64,000 nucleotides of DNA from Shinella sp. GTDB lineage: Bacteria; Pseudomonadota; Alphaproteobacteria; Rhizobiales; Rhizobiaceae. The stretch spans positions 1 to 64,000 of the forward strand of contig QFQX01000007.1 in assembly GCA_003248775.1 (NCBI GenBank), in the 5' to 3' direction. The notes under the pieces are model-generated. The model saw only the letters and a list, made by a program, of their open reading frames with translations. It was not told where the DNA came from and searched no databases. Shown piece after piece: positions 51,314 to 61,324 of the stretch (positions are counted from its first letter, which is position 1; each line of letters begins with the position of its first letter). The position numbers and the translations under genes were made by a program.

Positions 51314-52147
51314 ATGGCGAGGGAACAATCGGCGGTGAAAACGAACGAGCGGCCCAAATTCCTGGCGCAGGTCCGGCAGGCTGCGATCGTGGAAGCGATC
51401 GGCCGCGTCGGCTCCGTGACGGTCAGCGATCTGGCGCAGCAGCTTTCCGTGTCGGAAATGACCGTTCGCCGCGATCTCGTCGAGCTGGAAAAGGAAGGCA
51501 AGCTGATCCGCACCCATGGTGGCGCGGTCAAGCCCGACCGTGCCCCGGCCATGCCGGCGAGCGATACCGCCGATAGCGAGGAACCCGCTTTCGAGACCCG
51601 CCTCGTGCGCAACGAGAACCTGAAACGCCGCATCGCCTATGCCGCCGCCGATCTGGCGGCCGGCGCCCGCAGCATCGCGCTCGATGTCGGCACGACCACC
51701 TATTTCGTCTCGGAAACCCTTTCCGTCCGCCAGCACACCAAGATCTTCACCAACAGCATCCGCAGCGCCGCGCATCTCGCCGGCAGGGGGGCCGAGATCT
51801 ATCTCGCCGGCGGCCGCATTCGTGGCGAGGAAATGTCGACCAGTGGCGCTTCCGCCATGAGCCAGTTCGAATCCCTGTGGTTCGACGTCGCCTTCGTCGG
51901 CGTTTCCGGGCTGACCCCGGACGGCATCTTCGACTATTCCTTCGAAGAGACCGACATGAAGCGCATCTATCTCTCCCGCGCTTCGCGGCGTGTGGTGTTG
52001 TGCGATTCCACCAAATTCAACAACATGTCGCTGGTCTATGTCGCCGCACTCACCGAGTTCAACACGCTGATCTGCGACGAGATGCCGACCGGCGACCTTT
52101 ACAAGGCGCTGACCGACGCCGGCGTCGAGATCATCGTCGCCGGCTGA
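51314..52147 (+). CDS. DeoR-family transcriptional regulator of the orphan sugar cluster
   Basis: A 277-residue DeoR regulator. Winged helix: RQAAIVEAIGRVGSVTVSDL and SVSEMTVRRDLVELEKEGKL, then THGGAV. Sensor domain: IALDVGTTTYFVSETL, EIYLAGGRIRGEEMS and FVGVSGLTPDGIFD. ATG 51314 begins the conserved part; a weak ribosome site leaves the exact start open. It is downstream of the BtpA/FGGY/HAD operon across the MITE-like element and probably represses it. Confidence 0.9.
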   Translation: MAREQSAVKTNERPKFLAQVRQAAIVEAIGRVGSVTVSDLAQQLSVSEMTVRRDLVELEKEGKLIRTHGGAVKPDRAPAMPASDTADSEEPAFETRLVRNENLKRRIAYAAADLAAGARSIALDVGTTTYFVSETLSVRQHTKIFTNSIRSAAHLAGRGAEIYLAGGRIRGEEMSTSGASAMSQFESLWFDVAFVGVSGLTPDGIFDYSFEETDMKRIYLSRASRRVVLCDSTKFNNMSLVYVAALTEFNTLICDEMPTGDLYKALTDAGVEIIVAG

Positions 52148-52229
52148 GCGGCCCTTTTCTTCCCCGGATCCCTGACCGCCATCGCCGGCGAATGGTAGAC
52201 TGTCCGCGACTCGCGAAAGGCGGCAGGAC

Positions 52230-52529
52230 ATGGCAGACGGCAACCGGGAAGAAGACAAGCTCACCGGCAGGTGGGAGATTTTCCAGGACCAGCCGAACCA
52301 TGGCTGGATCGAGTGGCATGGCGGGCCGCCGCCCTTCACCGACGGGGAAGTGGATGTCCGCCTGCGCTCCGGCAGACTGATCCGTTTCCGCCATCCGCTG
52401 TGGATCGGCCGACGCCCGGGCGGGCAGGAGAAATGGGTCCATCTGGGCGATGGGCTGGACTTCATCGCCTATCGCCGGCATCCGCAGGAAGTCTTTGGCC
52501 ACGGCCCGGATGAAGAACTTCCGTTCTGA
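52230..52529 (+). CDS. Small unknown soluble protein, 99 residues
   Basis: ATG 52230 has GGCAGG three bases before it. The protein is rich in Trp and Gly (WEIFQDQPNHGWIEWHGGPP, then IGRRPGGQEKWVHLGDG), has no signal or membrane segment, and ends HGPDEELPF. I do not recognise the family. It stands alone between the DeoR and questin-oxidase-like genes. Confidence 0.55.
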   Translation: MADGNREEDKLTGRWEIFQDQPNHGWIEWHGGPPPFTDGEVDVRLRSGRLIRFRHPLWIGRRPGGQEKWVHLGDGLDFIAYRRHPQEVFGHGPDEELPF

Positions 52530-52705
52530 ACGCCCCGCCTCGAAAAACACCGGACAACCCGATAAATCTGGCCGGAACGAAAGCACATCAGGTTGCTTTT
52601 TGTTTCTTTGTGTTAGATATTGTTCTTTATTGATGATTTAGTGTCCCAAGGCTGTCGCCCGCGTTCACGGGGGTATTTCCGGGACGAAAGAACGGTTTCG
52701 CGATC

Positions 52706-53773
52706 ATGGTCACTGTCCTGAAAAGCATTTATCCCGATCCCTCGGCCGGCGAACGGCTGCCCTCGCTGATTGCCGATGTCGGCCGTCACAGCGGCGAATT
52801 TCCGGTGCTGCTCGCCAATCACCTGCCCATGGTTCTGGAAGCCATGGGGCGGCTCGGCGCTTCGCCGGCGCGGCTGGAGGAATATGCGGAGCATTATACC
52901 CGCATCCACGCCGTTCCCTTCCCGCCGTCGCCGGTGACGCTCATCGACGAGACCAACTGGGAAAGCGCGCTCGGAAAGCGCGAGCATGAAGGCGATCTCC
53001 GGCGCTTCTTCGAAGGCGTCGTCGCCGAGATCGGCGGTCACGCCACCATAAGGCGCTATCTGCCGCGGCTCTTTCCCGGTATCGCCGCCTCCGCCACCCA
53101 TGGCCTGATGCGGCTTGCCTATGCGGTGCTGCGCGATGACGACGCAGAAATCGCCGTCGCCCTCGGCTACTGGGCCGCCACCTACCTGTCTTACGACGCC
53201 ATTCCGGCGGAAAACCATCGCGACGTCTCCGATCCGCTTGCGCCGATCCTTCAAATGCATGCCGATCCCCGGCTTCGCGATGTCGATGCTCCCACCTATC
53301 TCCTGTGGAAATGGATCGAGGCCATGGGCAGGCTCCCGGCGTTTCAGTCCTATCTCGGGCGGCTCGCGCCGACGCCTGATCTGCTGGACCGCATGCGCCC
53401 CGCATCGCTCACGCTTTTTGCCGCCACCATGAGCTTCGAGGCGCTGCATGCCGTCACCGGCTGCCACTGGCTCCGGCTGGTCAGCCCCCATCTGGACGAA
53501 CCGCAGCGGCTCGCCATGCATTTCTGGGAAGTCGTCATGGCGCTCTATCCGAAGATCGGCATGCCTGCTCTGCCTTCGCCCGAGGTTCTCGACCGCTGGC
53601 GCGCCGTGCCCGTTCCGCCCGACGACGTCATCGCCGCCGCCGCCGTCGCCTCAAACGACGAACACGACCACTCGCTCGTCTTCTCCGCCTTCGAGGAATT
53701 CCGCTACACCGGCGACCCCCTCTACAAGGTCGTCGCCGCCCGGCGCGTGGGGCTGGTGGAATTCGGCGACTGA
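52706..53773 (+). CDS. Questin-oxidase-family protein (DUF4243)
   Basis: A 355-residue protein matching the questin oxidase family, whose fungal members cleave anthraquinones in a Baeyer-Villiger-like step. Features are the N-terminal LLANHLPMVLEAMGRLG, HYTRIHAVPFPP, the central THGLMRLAYAV, and C-terminal NDEHDHSLVFSAFEEFRYTG, then DPLYKVVAARRVG. There is no FAD Rossmann motif, as in the family. The bacterial substrate is unknown. The gene is preceded by 176 AT-rich bases and no obvious operon partner; a flavin monooxygenase follows on the other strand. Confidence 0.82.
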   Translation: MVTVLKSIYPDPSAGERLPSLIADVGRHSGEFPVLLANHLPMVLEAMGRLGASPARLEEYAEHYTRIHAVPFPPSPVTLIDETNWESALGKREHEGDLRRFFEGVVAEIGGHATIRRYLPRLFPGIAASATHGLMRLAYAVLRDDDAEIAVALGYWAATYLSYDAIPAENHRDVSDPLAPILQMHADPRLRDVDAPTYLLWKWIEAMGRLPAFQSYLGRLAPTPDLLDRMRPASLTLFAATMSFEALHAVTGCHWLRLVSPHLDEPQRLAMHFWEVVMALYPKIGMPALPSPEVLDRWRAVPVPPDDVIAAAAVASNDEHDHSLVFSAFEEFRYTGDPLYKVVAARRVGLVEFGD

Positions 53774-53932
53774 ACTGCATCAGGGGGCGTTTTGTCGGTC
53801 AGCGGTCAGGCGTCACTTGAAGCAGGCCGCGATCTTTCACGCTCCGAACGAGAACAGGGCAGAGTTTTACGGGATAACTGCTCCGATCTACCGATGTGAG
53901 CGGTTCACCCCCTTGTAACTTGAGGCGATCCG

Positions 53933-54237
53933 CCTCTGGCCTGCCGGCCATCTCCCCCACAAGGGGGGAGAACGGACGGCCGACACCGCCTGCTCCTTTT
54001 TTGGAGAGCTTGTACCCGGCCAGAGTAACTCCAGCCGAAGCGAGATCGCTTTGGCATCGGACAATGCGGTAAGAACAAAAAAGATAGAGCATTTTCGGCG
54101 ATCCCTTGTTCACCGATATACTCCAGGGTCAAAACTCAATCGGGGTAGGCGTTCTACAGAGAGATCAGGAAGCCGAGAGTTAGCCTCTCAGCCAGTCTCC
54201 CCCCTTGTGGGGGAGATGCCCGACAGGGCAGAAAGGG
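53933..54237. repeat. Second pair of family C inverted repeats
   Basis: CCTCTGGCCTGCCGGCCATC and its hairpin CTCCCCCACAAGGGGGGAG (53933-53971) face an inverted, more diverged arm (54196-54237) across about 225 bases. It lies in the 565-base convergent gap between the questin-oxidase-like and flavin-monooxygenase genes. The DNA between the arms is unrelated to that inside the 50932-51115 element and holds no gene I can support; nor does the rest of the gap. Confidence 0.6.
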
Positions 54238-54338
54238 TACAAAGGTACGCGCCCTACTACCCACTCCGGGCAAGATCGCCGCCAGTGTCCGCCTTCCGTT
54301 GTTACGCTCCAGTTCCGGACACGAACTGCCACCACCCC

Positions 54339-55829
54339 TCAAGCCACCCCGTCGCAGCAATATTCCGGCTGGAAATGGATCTTGTCGTAGCCGTCGAGCG
54401 AGCGGTAGAAATGCTCGGCGTCGGCCTGGAAGAGACCGCGGCAGAGGCCGGAGACCAGTTTCGGCACGCCGGATTTCAGGCCGGTGATGCCGTTGCAGAC
54501 CGGTCCGAGGCTCGGAACCGCGGCGTTGTTGAAGACGTGGATGTCGGCAAGCATCGGCAGCGCGCCCGGCGCCTTTTCCTGAAATTCGAAGGCCGGGCCG
54601 AGATAGGGGTAGGCGAGCAGGTCGCTGTCGTCCTCGCCCTCGTTGGGCACGAAACGGTCGGCCCAGGTGGCGACCGAGCCGATCAGGTTGGAAAGCTCCG
54701 GCCGGCAGGCGAGATCGACGCGGTAGCCGGTGCCGAGCAGCAGGTGGTCGAAGCGGAAATCGCCGGCGCTGGTGCCGATCAGGATGTCGTCGCCGTCCAT
54801 GGCGACCGAGCGCAGGTCGGCCCCCGTCACCAGCCGGCACGCGTCGAAGGCCATGGCGCGGTTGAACATCTCGTTGGTCGGCGGCGTCTTGAAGGCGAAC
54901 ATCCGCCGGGTAAAGCGGTAGCGGCTGCGATCGTCGAGATCGGCGAAATGGTTGAGGAAGCCCGGAAAATTCGACCAGTCCAGCAGTTCCGTGCGCGGCA
55001 TGACGGAGGAGCGCGCCAGAACCGTGACGCTTTCCGCGCCCGCCTCCAGCGCCGTCACCGCCCAGTCGAAGCTCGATGCCGCAGCTCCCAGCACGCCGAT
55101 CCGCTTGCCCGCGAGAAAGGCAGCATCGATCTCCTCGCCGCTATGGGTCCAGAGGTCGCGCGCAAGGTTTTCGCGGATGACGCCCGGCACGTTCAGCCGG
55201 CCGGCACCTTCGAGACCGGTGGCGATCACCACCTTGCGGCCGGCAATTTCCTTCGCCACGCCATGTTCTTCCACCTGCAGGCGCAGATAGCCGTAGCCCG
55301 ATTCGATTTGGCCGGGTTCGATGCGGATGAGCCTGGTGTCGTTGCGCACCTTCAGCCCGAGAACCGCGCGGAACCAGCCGAGATAGGCCATCCAGTCGAC
55401 CCGGTCGATCTTGTCCAGCGCGTCCCAGTTCCGCGCGCCGAAGCTGGCTTCATGCCAGGCGCGATAGGTCAATGAGGGTATTCCGAGATCCGGCCCGGTC
55501 AGCGTCTTCGGCGAGCGCAGGGTGCGCATGCGCGCCGTCGTGACCCACGGTCCCTCGCGGCCTTCCGGCGCGGCATCGATGAGAACCACACGCTGAACGC
55601 CCTGCCGCTTCAGCCCGAAGGCGACCGACAGGCCCGAGAGGCCCGCGCCGACGATGACCACATCGGCCATCACCTCGCCCGCGGCGTCGCGCCGCTCCGG
55701 CACCCACTCGCGCTGGCCGGCCTCGATCATCGCCAGTTCGCGCTCCACCTGTGCTTCAAGCGCTGCAAGCGCCTCCGCTCCGAATGCGGGGCAGGGGGAA
55801 GCTGAAACATCCGCTGTCGATGGCTGCAT
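54339..55829 (-). CDS. Flavin-containing monooxygenase-like FAD/NAD(P)-binding protein
   Basis: A 496-residue flavoprotein. FAD motif VIVGAGLSGLSVAFGL follows an N-terminal helix of about 60 residues; the NADP motif IGVLGAAASSFDWAV is central; VIATGLEGAG and LLLGTGYRVDLACRPEL are typical. CCGGAG precedes ATG 55829; longer frames reach into AT-rich leader. Class B monooxygenases oxidise N, S or C centres. It is divergent from the biuret operon across 376 bases, but nothing fixes its substrate. Confidence 0.87.
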   Translation of the reverse strand: MQPSTADVSASPCPAFGAEALAALEAQVERELAMIEAGQREWVPERRDAAGEVMADVVIVGAGLSGLSVAFGLKRQGVQRVVLIDAAPEGREGPWVTTARMRTLRSPKTLTGPDLGIPSLTYRAWHEASFGARNWDALDKIDRVDWMAYLGWFRAVLGLKVRNDTRLIRIEPGQIESGYGYLRLQVEEHGVAKEIAGRKVVIATGLEGAGRLNVPGVIRENLARDLWTHSGEEIDAAFLAGKRIGVLGAAASSFDWAVTALEAGAESVTVLARSSVMPRTELLDWSNFPGFLNHFADLDDRSRYRFTRRMFAFKTPPTNEMFNRAMAFDACRLVTGADLRSVAMDGDDILIGTSAGDFRFDHLLLGTGYRVDLACRPELSNLIGSVATWADRFVPNEGEDDSDLLAYPYLGPAFEFQEKAPGALPMLADIHVFNNAAVPSLGPVCNGITGLKSGVPKLVSGLCRGLFQADAEHFYRSLDGYDKIHFQPEYCCDGVA

Positions 55830-56205
55830 GGCGATTTTTCTCCGGAAAACGTCATCAGAGTATCGAGAGTGGAAAAGTTGTAAAGTGTTTGATTGTGTTG
55901 TTTTCAATTTTTTCGCACATGCACACCCATTGATGCACGCGCTCAGACCATTTTTCGGCGGAAAACGGATACTGAACAGACGCAACAAAAATATCAAAGC
56001 AAAAACAATGGGATGAAAAATCGGGCATTCTTGCCTGAAATTGGATCAAATCGCGATTACGCTTTCATCACCTTGCAAAAGGATTAATCAGAGAGGATGG
56101 AAGTGGTATGTTTTTTGTGATAGATGTGAATTTTTGTTTGACTTGAAATCGGTCATGACTAACCTGCCATCATCCCGTTCCGAAAAAAGAAGAGGTTGGC
56201 AGTCC
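55830..56205. promoter_or_regulatory. Divergent AT-rich control region of the biuret operon
   Basis: The 376 bases between the monooxygenase and the binding-protein gene are AT-rich throughout and hold no supported gene. TTGACT (56138-56143) could be a -35, but the -10 at proper spacing is poor. An 8-bp palindrome GTCATGAC lies at 56152-56159, about 50 bases before the start. No regulator gene is adjacent within the window. Confidence 0.3.
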
Positions 56206-57501
56206 ATGATGAAACTATCCTCACCACGCATGACCGTCCGGGCCGGCAGGCTGGCGGTATCGGTTCTCGCGCTCATGGCGTCCGCCGCCTATGCCGAGGC
56301 CAAGTCGCTCGACGGCGTGACGCTGACGATTGCCTCGATGAACGACGGTTTCGCCAATGTGCTGCAGACGCTCGCCCCGGCCTTCAAGGAAGAGACCGGC
56401 GCCGACGTCAAGGTCGAGATCATGGACTACGGCACGCTGCTGACCAAGACGACCGCCGACTTCATCGGCGACACCAAGGGCTACGACCTCGTCACCATGG
56501 ACATCGTCTGGGCCGGCTCTTACGCGGAAAACAAGTATACGGTCGACCTGACGGACTGGGTCAAGCGCGACGCCGCCGAACTCGAGCTCGACGACATCTA
56601 CCCGGTCATCCTGACGTCGCTCGGCCAGTATGAAGGCAAGTATGTCGCCTATCCGCTGGCTGCCTACGCCAACGTTCTCGCCTATCGCAAGGACCTGCTG
56701 GAAGCCGCCGGTCTTTCCGTTCCGAAAACCATGGACGAACTGGTCGAAGACGCGCTGAAGCTCAACGATCCCGCCAAGAAGCAGTACGGCTTCGTCGCCA
56801 ATGGCCAGAAGGGTCCGGCCGTGGCGCAGGACTGGATGCAGTATAACAGCCAGCTCGGCGGCTCCATCCTCGACAAGGAGGGCAATCCGGCGCTGAATTC
56901 CGAAGCCAACATCAAGAGCCTCGAAGTCTACAAGAAGCTCTTCACGGAAGCGGCCCCTCCCGGCGCCATCGAATATGACTGGGGCGGCCGCGAGGAAAGC
57001 TTCCGCCAGGGTCTCGCTGCCTTCATGCAGACCTGGTCCGTCGGCGCCACCTCCTATTCCGACCCCAAGGTTTCCAACATCGTCGGCAAGGTCGGCATTT
57101 CGGTTGCTCCCGTGACCGAAGGCATGACGCCGCAATACGGCGTCGGCGGCTGGGGCCTGTCGATCAACGCCGATATCGATGCTGCCAAGCAGGAAGCGGC
57201 CTGGACCTTCATCAAGTGGGTCACCAGCAAGAAGATCCACAAGGAATTCAACATGCTCGGCGCCGGCGGTTTCATCCGCAAGAGCGAGCTCGATGACGCC
57301 GACCTGAACGCCAAGTTCGACTTCCTGCCGGTTCTCAAGGAAACCTACGAACACGGCAATGGCGAGTTCCGTCCGCGCATTCCGCAGTATCCGGAAATCC
57401 AGGATCTGCTCGGCACCGCCGTCAACTCGGCGCTCTCCGGTTCGGTCACGCCGAAGGATGCTCTCGACAAGGCTCAGGCAGCCGCTGAAAAACTGTTCTG
57501 A
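56206..57501 (+). CDS. ABC transporter substrate-binding protein, family 1 (MalE-like)
   Basis: A 431-residue periplasmic receptor with signal peptide (basic MMKLSSPRMTVRAGR, then VSVLALMASAAYAEAK). Family-1 features are LTIASMNDGFANVL, YDLVTMDIVWAGSYAE, YPLAAYANVLAYRKDLL and GVGGWGLSINADIDAAKQEA. ATG 56206 is the first giving a proper signal; upstream codons look untranslated. It leads the operon whose enzymes degrade biuret and allophanate, so the ligand is probably a urea-derived compound rather than a sugar (inference). Confidence 0.92.
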   Translation: MMKLSSPRMTVRAGRLAVSVLALMASAAYAEAKSLDGVTLTIASMNDGFANVLQTLAPAFKEETGADVKVEIMDYGTLLTKTTADFIGDTKGYDLVTMDIVWAGSYAENKYTVDLTDWVKRDAAELELDDIYPVILTSLGQYEGKYVAYPLAAYANVLAYRKDLLEAAGLSVPKTMDELVEDALKLNDPAKKQYGFVANGQKGPAVAQDWMQYNSQLGGSILDKEGNPALNSEANIKSLEVYKKLFTEAAPPGAIEYDWGGREESFRQGLAAFMQTWSVGATSYSDPKVSNIVGKVGISVAPVTEGMTPQYGVGGWGLSINADIDAAKQEAAWTFIKWVTSKKIHKEFNMLGAGGFIRKSELDDADLNAKFDFLPVLKETYEHGNGEFRPRIPQYPEIQDLLGTAVNSALSGSVTPKDALDKAQAAAEKLF

Positions 57502-57510
57502 CGAACAGCT

Positions 57511-57539
57511 CCGCCCGCCGTCGCGACAACGGCGGGCGG
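57511..57539 (+). terminator. Intercistronic hairpin after the family-1 binding-protein gene
   Basis: A perfect 11-bp stem, CCGCCCGCCGT (57511-57521) and ACGGCGGGCGG (57529-57539), with a 7-base loop, starts nine bases after the stop. No U-run follows. The fourth such hairpin in this window. Confidence 0.65.
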
Positions 57540-57570
57540 CCCCGATTGCAACGCGCGCGAAATTGCGAGC

Positions 57571-57675
57571 TACAGCATGTCGCGCAAAAGTGTGCGGCGG
57601 TTTTGCGGTAACGACATGCGGCAAAACGATGAAATAAAGCGCGACGTGCGAATCTGAAAGATCGCGACGCGCTTT
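57571..57675. repeat. Dispersed intergenic repeat, family B, copy 2
   Basis: TACAGCATGTCGCGCAAAAG and the following 85 bases match 16558-16614 and extend it, ending GATCGCGACGCGCTTTA. It is inserted between the binding-protein and first permease genes, so it is probably transcribed as part of the operon. Confidence 0.75.
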
Positions 57676-57726
57676 AGTGACAGACTTCGGTCTCCGCCAC
57701 TTTCCTGACGGCGAACCGGATTTAGA

Positions 57727-58644
57727 GTGGAGCGCGTTGGACCTGTGCGTTACAGCTTCTCAGACCGTCGCAGGTTTTTCCTGTTCTTCATGGCAGCCCC
57801 TGCCGTCCTCTATGTCGCGGCCATCGGGCTGTGGCCGCTCGGGCAGGGCATCTGGTACAGTTTCTACCGCTACAATCTTCTGCGGCCGGCCCGCACGAAG
57901 TTCGTCGGCTTCCAGAACTACATCGACATATTCTCGGATCCGTCGACCCAGAAGGCCATCCTCAACACCTTCCAGTTCACCATCTTCAGCGTCGGGCTGC
58001 AGCTGGTGTTCGGCTTCGGCCTCGCCCTTCTCCTGTGGCGCGACAGCCGTTTCAACCGCATCGTCCTTGCCTTCCTGCTGATCCCCGCAACCATCACCCC
58101 GCTGGTGGTCGGCCTGATCTTCAAGGCGCTGCTCGGCGCGGATTACGGCCTGATCGGCTATTTCCTCTCCGAAGCCGGCATCGGCCCGCGCAGCGGCCTG
58201 ATGACCAGCGGCGACACGGCGCTGTGGATGCTGATCCTCATCGACTGCTGGGAATGGACGCCGCTGATGGCCCTCATCCTGCTTGCCGGCCTGAAAGCCC
58301 TGCCGAACGACGTGCTGGAAGCGGGCAGGGTGGACGGCGCCACCGCATGGCAGCGCTTCCGCCTGCTGATCCTGCCCTTGATGCTGCCCTCGGTGTTTCT
58401 CGCGCTGACGCTCAGGAGCATGGATGCCTTCCGCGTCTTCGACACGGTCTTCGTCACCACCGGCGGCGGCCCCGACGATGCGACGAACACGCTGATGATG
58501 CTGGGCGTCAAGGAGGGTCTGCAATTCTTCAATGTCGGCTATGCATCGGCCGTCGGCAATGTCACCCTGCTGTTCATCGCGCTGATGGCGACGGTGCTGA
58601 TGCTGGTGGTGCGCCGCGCCGATGTCCGGATCAACGGGAAGTAA
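57727..58644 (+). CDS. ABC transporter permease (MalF/UgpA type)
   Basis: An inner-membrane permease of about 305 residues with six hydrophobic segments. The CUT1-type loop EAGRVDGATAWQRFRLLILP (ATPase contact) is near the C-terminal third, and the N-terminus reads AAPAVLYVAAIGLWPLGQGI. The GTG at 57727 is taken as start; GTG 57745 is equally possible. Pairs with the MalG-like permease five bases downstream. Confidence 0.92.
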   Translation: MERVGPVRYSFSDRRRFFLFFMAAPAVLYVAAIGLWPLGQGIWYSFYRYNLLRPARTKFVGFQNYIDIFSDPSTQKAILNTFQFTIFSVGLQLVFGFGLALLLWRDSRFNRIVLAFLLIPATITPLVVGLIFKALLGADYGLIGYFLSEAGIGPRSGLMTSGDTALWMLILIDCWEWTPLMALILLAGLKALPNDVLEAGRVDGATAWQRFRLLILPLMLPSVFLALTLRSMDAFRVFDTVFVTTGGGPDDATNTLMMLGVKEGLQFFNVGYASAVGNVTLLFIALMATVLMLVVRRADVRINGK

Positions 58645-58648
58645 CGCG

Positions 58649-59470
58649 ATGGCCATGGTCACCAAACGCCGCATCATTGTCGAGCGCACCGCCATTCTCA
58701 CCATCACCGTGCTGTTCCTGCTGCCGGTGTTGTGGCTGATCTCGACCGCCTACAAGCCTTCGAACCAGATCTTCTCCGTGCCGCCGACGCTGTTCTTCGA
58801 GCCGACGCTCGACCAGTTCCGCAAGGCGTTCGCCGCCTTCGACGTGGTCTCGCTGGTGCGCTCGTCGCTGATCATCAGCATCGGCACCACGGTGCTGTCG
58901 CTGCTGCTCGGCGTTCCCGCCGGTTATGCGCTGGCGCGGGCCAAGTCGCGCTATGCCGCGGGCTTTGCCTATTTCTTCCTGGCGATCCGCATGATCCCGG
59001 CGATTGCGGCGCTGATCCCCTTCTATCTCCTGATGCGCGATATCGGCCTGCTCGGCAGCTGGTGGGCGGTCATCGTCTTCAACACCATGCTCAACTGCGC
59101 CTTCGTGACGTGGATGATGTTTTCCTATTTCAAGTCGCTGCCCCCCGACATGGAGGAGGCGGCGCTGACGGACGGCTGCACGCAGATGGGGGCCTTTCTC
59201 AAGGTCGCGGTTCCCGCCACCCGTTCCGGCATGATCGCCTGCGCGCTGTTCTGCATGATGTTCTCGTGGAACGACTTCCTTCACCCGATGTTCCTGACCA
59301 CGCTCGATTCCAAGCCGATCTCGGTGGCGCTGCTCACCGCCTATGGCACCAAGGACATCACCTGGGGCACGCTTGGCGCGCTCGCCCATTTCTCAACAAT
59401 CCCGATTGTCCTGATGGCGCTGTTCATGAACCGCTACTTCGTCCAGGGCGCGACAAACGGCGTACAGTAG
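58649..59470 (+). CDS. ABC transporter permease (MalG/UgpE type)
   Basis: A 273-residue inner-membrane permease with six hydrophobic segments, the MalG-type beginning LFLLPVLWLISTAYKPSNQ and the EAA loop EEAALTDGCTQMGAFLKVAV. ATG 58649 sits five bases after the previous stop. Together with the MalF-like subunit it forms the membrane pore of the biuret-linked transporter. Confidence 0.93.
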   Translation: MAMVTKRRIIVERTAILTITVLFLLPVLWLISTAYKPSNQIFSVPPTLFFEPTLDQFRKAFAAFDVVSLVRSSLIISIGTTVLSLLLGVPAGYALARAKSRYAAGFAYFFLAIRMIPAIAALIPFYLLMRDIGLLGSWWAVIVFNTMLNCAFVTWMMFSYFKSLPPDMEEAALTDGCTQMGAFLKVAVPATRSGMIACALFCMMFSWNDFLHPMFLTTLDSKPISVALLTAYGTKDITWGTLGALAHFSTIPIVLMALFMNRYFVQGATNGVQ

Positions 59471-59480
59471 GATTACCGAC

Positions 59481-60625
<1,145 letters not shown>

Positions 60626-60629
<4 letters not shown>

Positions 60630-61324
60630 CGACGCCCGGAAACGAGGTTGCAACCGGCGGCTTCTGGCCGCTCGGCGGTCCCGTCTCCAGGGCGGAGATC
60701 GCGCTCATCATCATCGACATGCAGGTGGATTTCTGCGCGCCCGGCGGCTGGGTCGACCAGCTCGGCGAAGACGTCTCCAACACCCGCTCCGTCATCGAAC
60801 CGATCCGCGATGCGCTGGACGCGGCCCGCGAAGCCGGCATCACCGTCATTCACACCCGCGAGGGCCACAAGCCGGATCTCTCGGACCTTCATGCCAACAA
60901 GCAGTGGCGCACCCGCGTCCATGGTCTCGGCATCGGCGACATGGGCAAGACCGGCCGCATCCTCGTGCAGGGCGAACCGGGCTGGCAGATCATTCCGGAA
61001 CTTCAACCCGTCGAAGGCGAACTGATCATCGACAAGCCGGGCAAATCCTCCTTCCACCGCACGGAACTGGCCGACGAGCTGGAAAGGCGCGGCATCACCC
61101 GCCTCGTCGTCACCGGCGTCACCTCGGATTGCTGCGTGCAGTCCACCCTGCGCGACGGTTTCGAATACGGCATCGAATGCGTGCTGCTCGAAGACTGCAC
61201 CGCCGCCGTCGAGACCCCCAATCACGAGGCGACCATCGAGATCCTGAAGTCCTTCGGCGGCCGCTGGGGCGGCGTCTCCGACCGCGCTGCGTTCAAAGCG
61301 ATGCTGGAGAAGGCCGATGGCTGA
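60626..61324 (+). CDS. biuH: Biuret amidohydrolase-like cysteine hydrolase (isochorismatase family)
   Basis: A 232-residue hydrolase with the complete triad Asp31 (LIIIDMQVDF), Lys137 (LIIDKPGKSSF) and Cys170 (TGVTSDCCVQST). The spacing and N-terminal extension agree with BiuH of Rhizobium leguminosarum, which converts biuret to allophanate and ammonia. Allophanate hydrolase follows two genes on, completing the path. GTG 60626 has GGGAG upstream and overlaps the ATPase stop. Related activities on ureidoacrylate or triuret cannot be excluded. Confidence 0.82.

Noticed and set aside
50932..54237. CRISPR-like array from the recurring CTCCCCCACAAGGGGGGAG units
   Set aside because: There are only four copies in inverted pairs with unequal, long spacing and no cas genes; they are palindromic intergenic repeats.
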